Assembly: GCA_052147395.1 (NCBI GenBank)
Contig: JBKQKS010000206.1
Coordinates: forward strand, 1 to 13,840
Direction of reading: 5' to 3'
Origin: Roseiarcus sp052147395
Lineage (GTDB): Bacteria > Pseudomonadota > Alphaproteobacteria > Rhizobiales > Beijerinckiaceae
Length of the DNA stretch: 13,840 nt
Every line of letters starts with the position of its first letter. Position 1 is the stretch's first letter. Positions 13,501 through 13,840 of the stretch are shown here, in pieces. Under the pieces are notes generated by a model that was not told where the DNA came from, did not search any database, and saw nothing but the letters and a program-made list of their open reading frames with translations. The position numbers and the translations under genes were made by a program.

Positions 13501-13840
13501 CTATCAGGAAGACCTCGACATCGCCCGCAAGCTCGCCGCGCTGGACCCTGGCAATGCGCAGGCGCAGCGCGACGTGTCGGTCAGTTTGAACAAGCTCGGC
13601 GACGTGAAGCGGCAGGCCGGCGACCAGGCCGGCGCGCTCGCCGCCTATCAGCAGAGCCTCGCCATCCGCCGCAAGCTCGCCGCGCTGGACCCTGGCAATG
13701 CGCAGGCGCAGCGCGACGTGTCGGTGAGCTCGAGCAAGCTCGGCGACGTGAAGCTGCAAGCCGGCGACCAGGCCGGCGCGCTCGCCGCCTATCAGGAAGA
13801 CCTCGACATCGCCCGCAAGCTCGCCGCGCTGGACCCCGGC
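10538..13840 (+). CDS. STAND NTPase with DUF4062-like N-domain, transmembrane helix and 48-residue repeats; 3' end outside the window
   Basis: One frame is open for 1101 codons to the window edge, without a stop. Order of parts: residues 1-185, a Rossmann-like sensor/effector domain opening RLFVSSPGDAEIERLR and containing DCDLVVGILRWRLG, similar to DUF4062; a linker with SPFRGLEAF; then a STAND core with VFFGRD (219-224), Walker A GASGAGKS (246-253), Walker B LLIDQLEEIF (Asp374; the DQLEE form is typical of nSTAND1) and a helical/winged-helix region to about 590. Next come about 90 residues of foreign repeat-derived sequence (591-680), then VRLAHQRVLSDW resuming the family pattern. A single transmembrane helix (about 770-793) leads into a charged coiled coil and 48-residue repeats from 854 onward. 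STAND proteins are signal-dependent switches that oligomerise on activation; ligand and output here are unknown. GGGGGCGG lies 6 nt before the ATG. The gene is 137 bp after ntrX, probably a separate unit. Confidence 0.9.
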   Translation, partial: MRIFRLFVSSPGDAEIERLRVERVASRLNGEFAGLARLDTIRWETDYYAAHATFQAQIPPAADCDLVVGILRWRLGSPLPQTFPERLPAGEPYPSGTAYELLTAIAKRQAGGALPDVFVFRYSGGDPLVRLGQPDFDEVERQWEALKSFFARWFVTPKGEFVAAFNPYASEDDLTRRLETLLRKWLAERVSGGRALAWPPIKGSPFRGLEAFGARHAPVFFGRDADIRRTSEVLHEAGAKFLAVLGASGAGKSSLARAGLIPRLTTPGVVKEVDVWRVAVLRPGDSASPFAALAEALLKREADLPPDEQGRGAALPEIAEGDCRTPAELANVLAHADDSSARVVVNALDRVGARAANSERRDATPRVELALLIDQLEEIFAPSVAAETREKFAALLERLVATGRVWLIATLRADFYAALIDTPALKRLKEAGASYDLAPPGAAELAEIVRAPAAAAGLVFETDASGEKLDERLLREADRPDMLPLVQLALSRLYEARETRGAETILPFAAFEKLGGVKGIVEEAGEAALANLGESERVKLAPLIRRLAEVSHAGALTARAVALAEAAPDEASRKLVDALIAARLLTLDDPLPPSWPAPGSSPGASRPSTRLRLAENSETGTDVKSRPAPAIESPVTRTGVDGRDEPGHDEPTSGAESGKRPSAPGSPRFARDDGSPRSAASVRLAHQRVLSDWSQAQKIVADSADFYRIRDEVDDQRRRWETGKRRGELLLARGLPLAEAHDIVKRYGAELSPATLAYIAASRRRAGRAMAFAWTAAVVFALLAIGAGVAAKVAYDQRAEAERQRQIAERNFAAAKDTVDGLIFNIAQGLSNVAGMRKDTIRKILETAQKTVDGLLATAPDDPRLLRSKGAMLNNFASTYLNAGDLKDAASAAAESLDILRKLAALDPGNAEAQRDVSVSVEKLGDVKLQAADQAGALAAYQEDLDIARKLAALDPGNAQAQRDVSVSLNKLGDVKLQAGDQAGALAAYQEDLDIARKLAALDPGNAQAQRDVSVSLNKLGDVKRQAGDQAGALAAYQQSLAIRRKLAALDPGNAQAQRDVSVSSSKLGDVKLQAGDQAGALAAYQEDLDIARKLAALDPG
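12319..12359. repeat. Left nested hairpin of the palindromic element
   Basis: An inner stem of 9 bp (12326-12334 with 12340-12348, loop TCGAG) is enclosed by an outer stem ATGGCCGG/CCGGCCAT. The inner CCCCCGGG arm is absent from the right hairpin, so the two ends have diverged in their loops while keeping identical outer sequence. This is a strong secondary structure within an mRNA coding region. Confidence 0.8.
12459..12481. repeat. Right hairpin of the palindromic element
   Basis: A perfect 9-bp stem, ATGGCCGGG/CCCGGCCAT, closes a 5-base ACGAG loop. With its flanks CGTGG and GACGA it is the classic compact form of the dispersed alphaproteobacterial repeat. Confidence 0.85.
12523..12558. 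repeat. Second dispersed repeat (GCGAGCGAAGCG type) in the same in-frame insertion
   Basis: Read on the minus strand, the segment 12531-12558 carries GTCATCGCGAGCGAAGCG followed by CGGCGATCCGGGGG. This matches the widespread GTCATTGCGAGCGAAGCGAAGCAATCC-like intergenic repeat of Hyphomicrobiales, and its antisense translation VIASEARRSG is another familiar spurious peptide. It is separated from the 171-bp element by about 40 bp. In the STAND frame it reads GSPRFARDDG. Identification is by recall of the repeat, not by a search. Confidence 0.65.
13097..13840 (+). repeat. 144-bp tandem repeats encoding 48-residue helical (TPR-like) units
   Basis: Four complete units start at 13241, 13385, 13529 and 13673, and a fifth begins at 13817, with an exact 144-bp period. 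They are more than 90% identical, several stretches being base-for-base the same. A diverged unit of the same length precedes them (13097-13240). The consensus unit starts KLAALDPGNAQAQRDVSVSL and continues KLGDVKLQAGDQAGALAAY, the pattern of a two-helix solenoid repeat with ALDP between units. Most differences lie at the QRDVSVS-LNKLG junction and at the QEDLDIA/QQSLAIR position. The array runs off the window, so the copy number is unknown. Confidence 0.9.

Noticed and set aside
12317..13759. Antisense open frame of 480 codons opposite the STAND repeats, rich in VAELVQTDRHVALRL-like units
   Set aside because: It is the mirror image of the 144-bp repeats, whose length is divisible by three and which lack antisense stops, plus the VMAGLVPAIHA and VIASEARRSG repeat peptides. 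The plus-strand frame has the P-loop, the winged helix and the repeat logic.
13241..13840. Periodic repeats considered as a CRISPR or satellite array
   Set aside because: The units are contiguous, have no spacers and encode a regular helical repeat in an open frame.

Overview
The window is GC-rich (codon third positions are mostly G or C) and reads as alphaproteobacterial, most likely Hyphomicrobiales. Three things point there: an adjacent ntrY-ntrX pair, dispersed repeats that encode the VMAGLVPAIHA and VIASEARRSG peptides in antisense (both familiar from Bradyrhizobium, Methylobacterium, Methylocystis and relatives), and a STAND ATPase with 48-residue helical repeats common in that order. 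No rRNA, tRNA, CRISPR array, transposase or integrase gene is visible.

Layout. (1) 2-2820: the 3' part of a class III PLP aminotransferase faces, tail to tail, a Tat-type FAD amine oxidase; together they suggest amine or polyamine catabolism. (2) 2974-5894: a patatin-like phospholipase is followed 59 bp later on the same strand by an uncharacterised lipoprotein. A convergent two-helix membrane protein (DUF4231-like) ends 6 bp after the lipoprotein gene. (3) 6140-6655: a small secreted protein of unknown function. (4) 6767-10400: ntrY-ntrX, a complete sensor kinase/response regulator operon with a 4-bp gap. A palindrome of the CAAN5TTG type sits 64 bp upstream of ntrY, and the NtrX AAA+ domain has no GAFTGA loop. 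Neither ntrBC nor hfq/hflX adjoins the pair. (5) 10538 to the window end: one long open frame of 1101 codons with no stop, running off the edge. It encodes a STAND NTPase with a DUF4062-like N-terminal domain, a P-loop/DQLEE NTPase core, a winged-helix region, a transmembrane helix and a C-terminal array of 48-residue repeats.

The most interesting feature is inside this last gene. About 90 codons (roughly 12308-12578) that look foreign to the protein are built from two different dispersed intergenic repeat families: a 171-bp element bounded by inverted hairpins, then a short GCGAGCGAAGCG-type repeat. Both are read through in frame without a stop. This resembles the Rickettsia palindromic elements that insert into coding genes, but here it occurs in an alphaproteobacterial STAND protein, apparently in the wing loop of the winged helix. 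The last 600 bp are nearly identical 144-bp tandem repeats, a second source of variability in the same gene.

The amine catabolism genes, the nitrogen-related NtrYX pair and the envelope/lipase block look like ordinary chromosomal genes. The STAND protein, the patatin and the DUF4231-like protein belong to families that also occur in prokaryotic conflict systems, but no nucleotide cyclase, nuclease or other decisive defence gene is present in the window.
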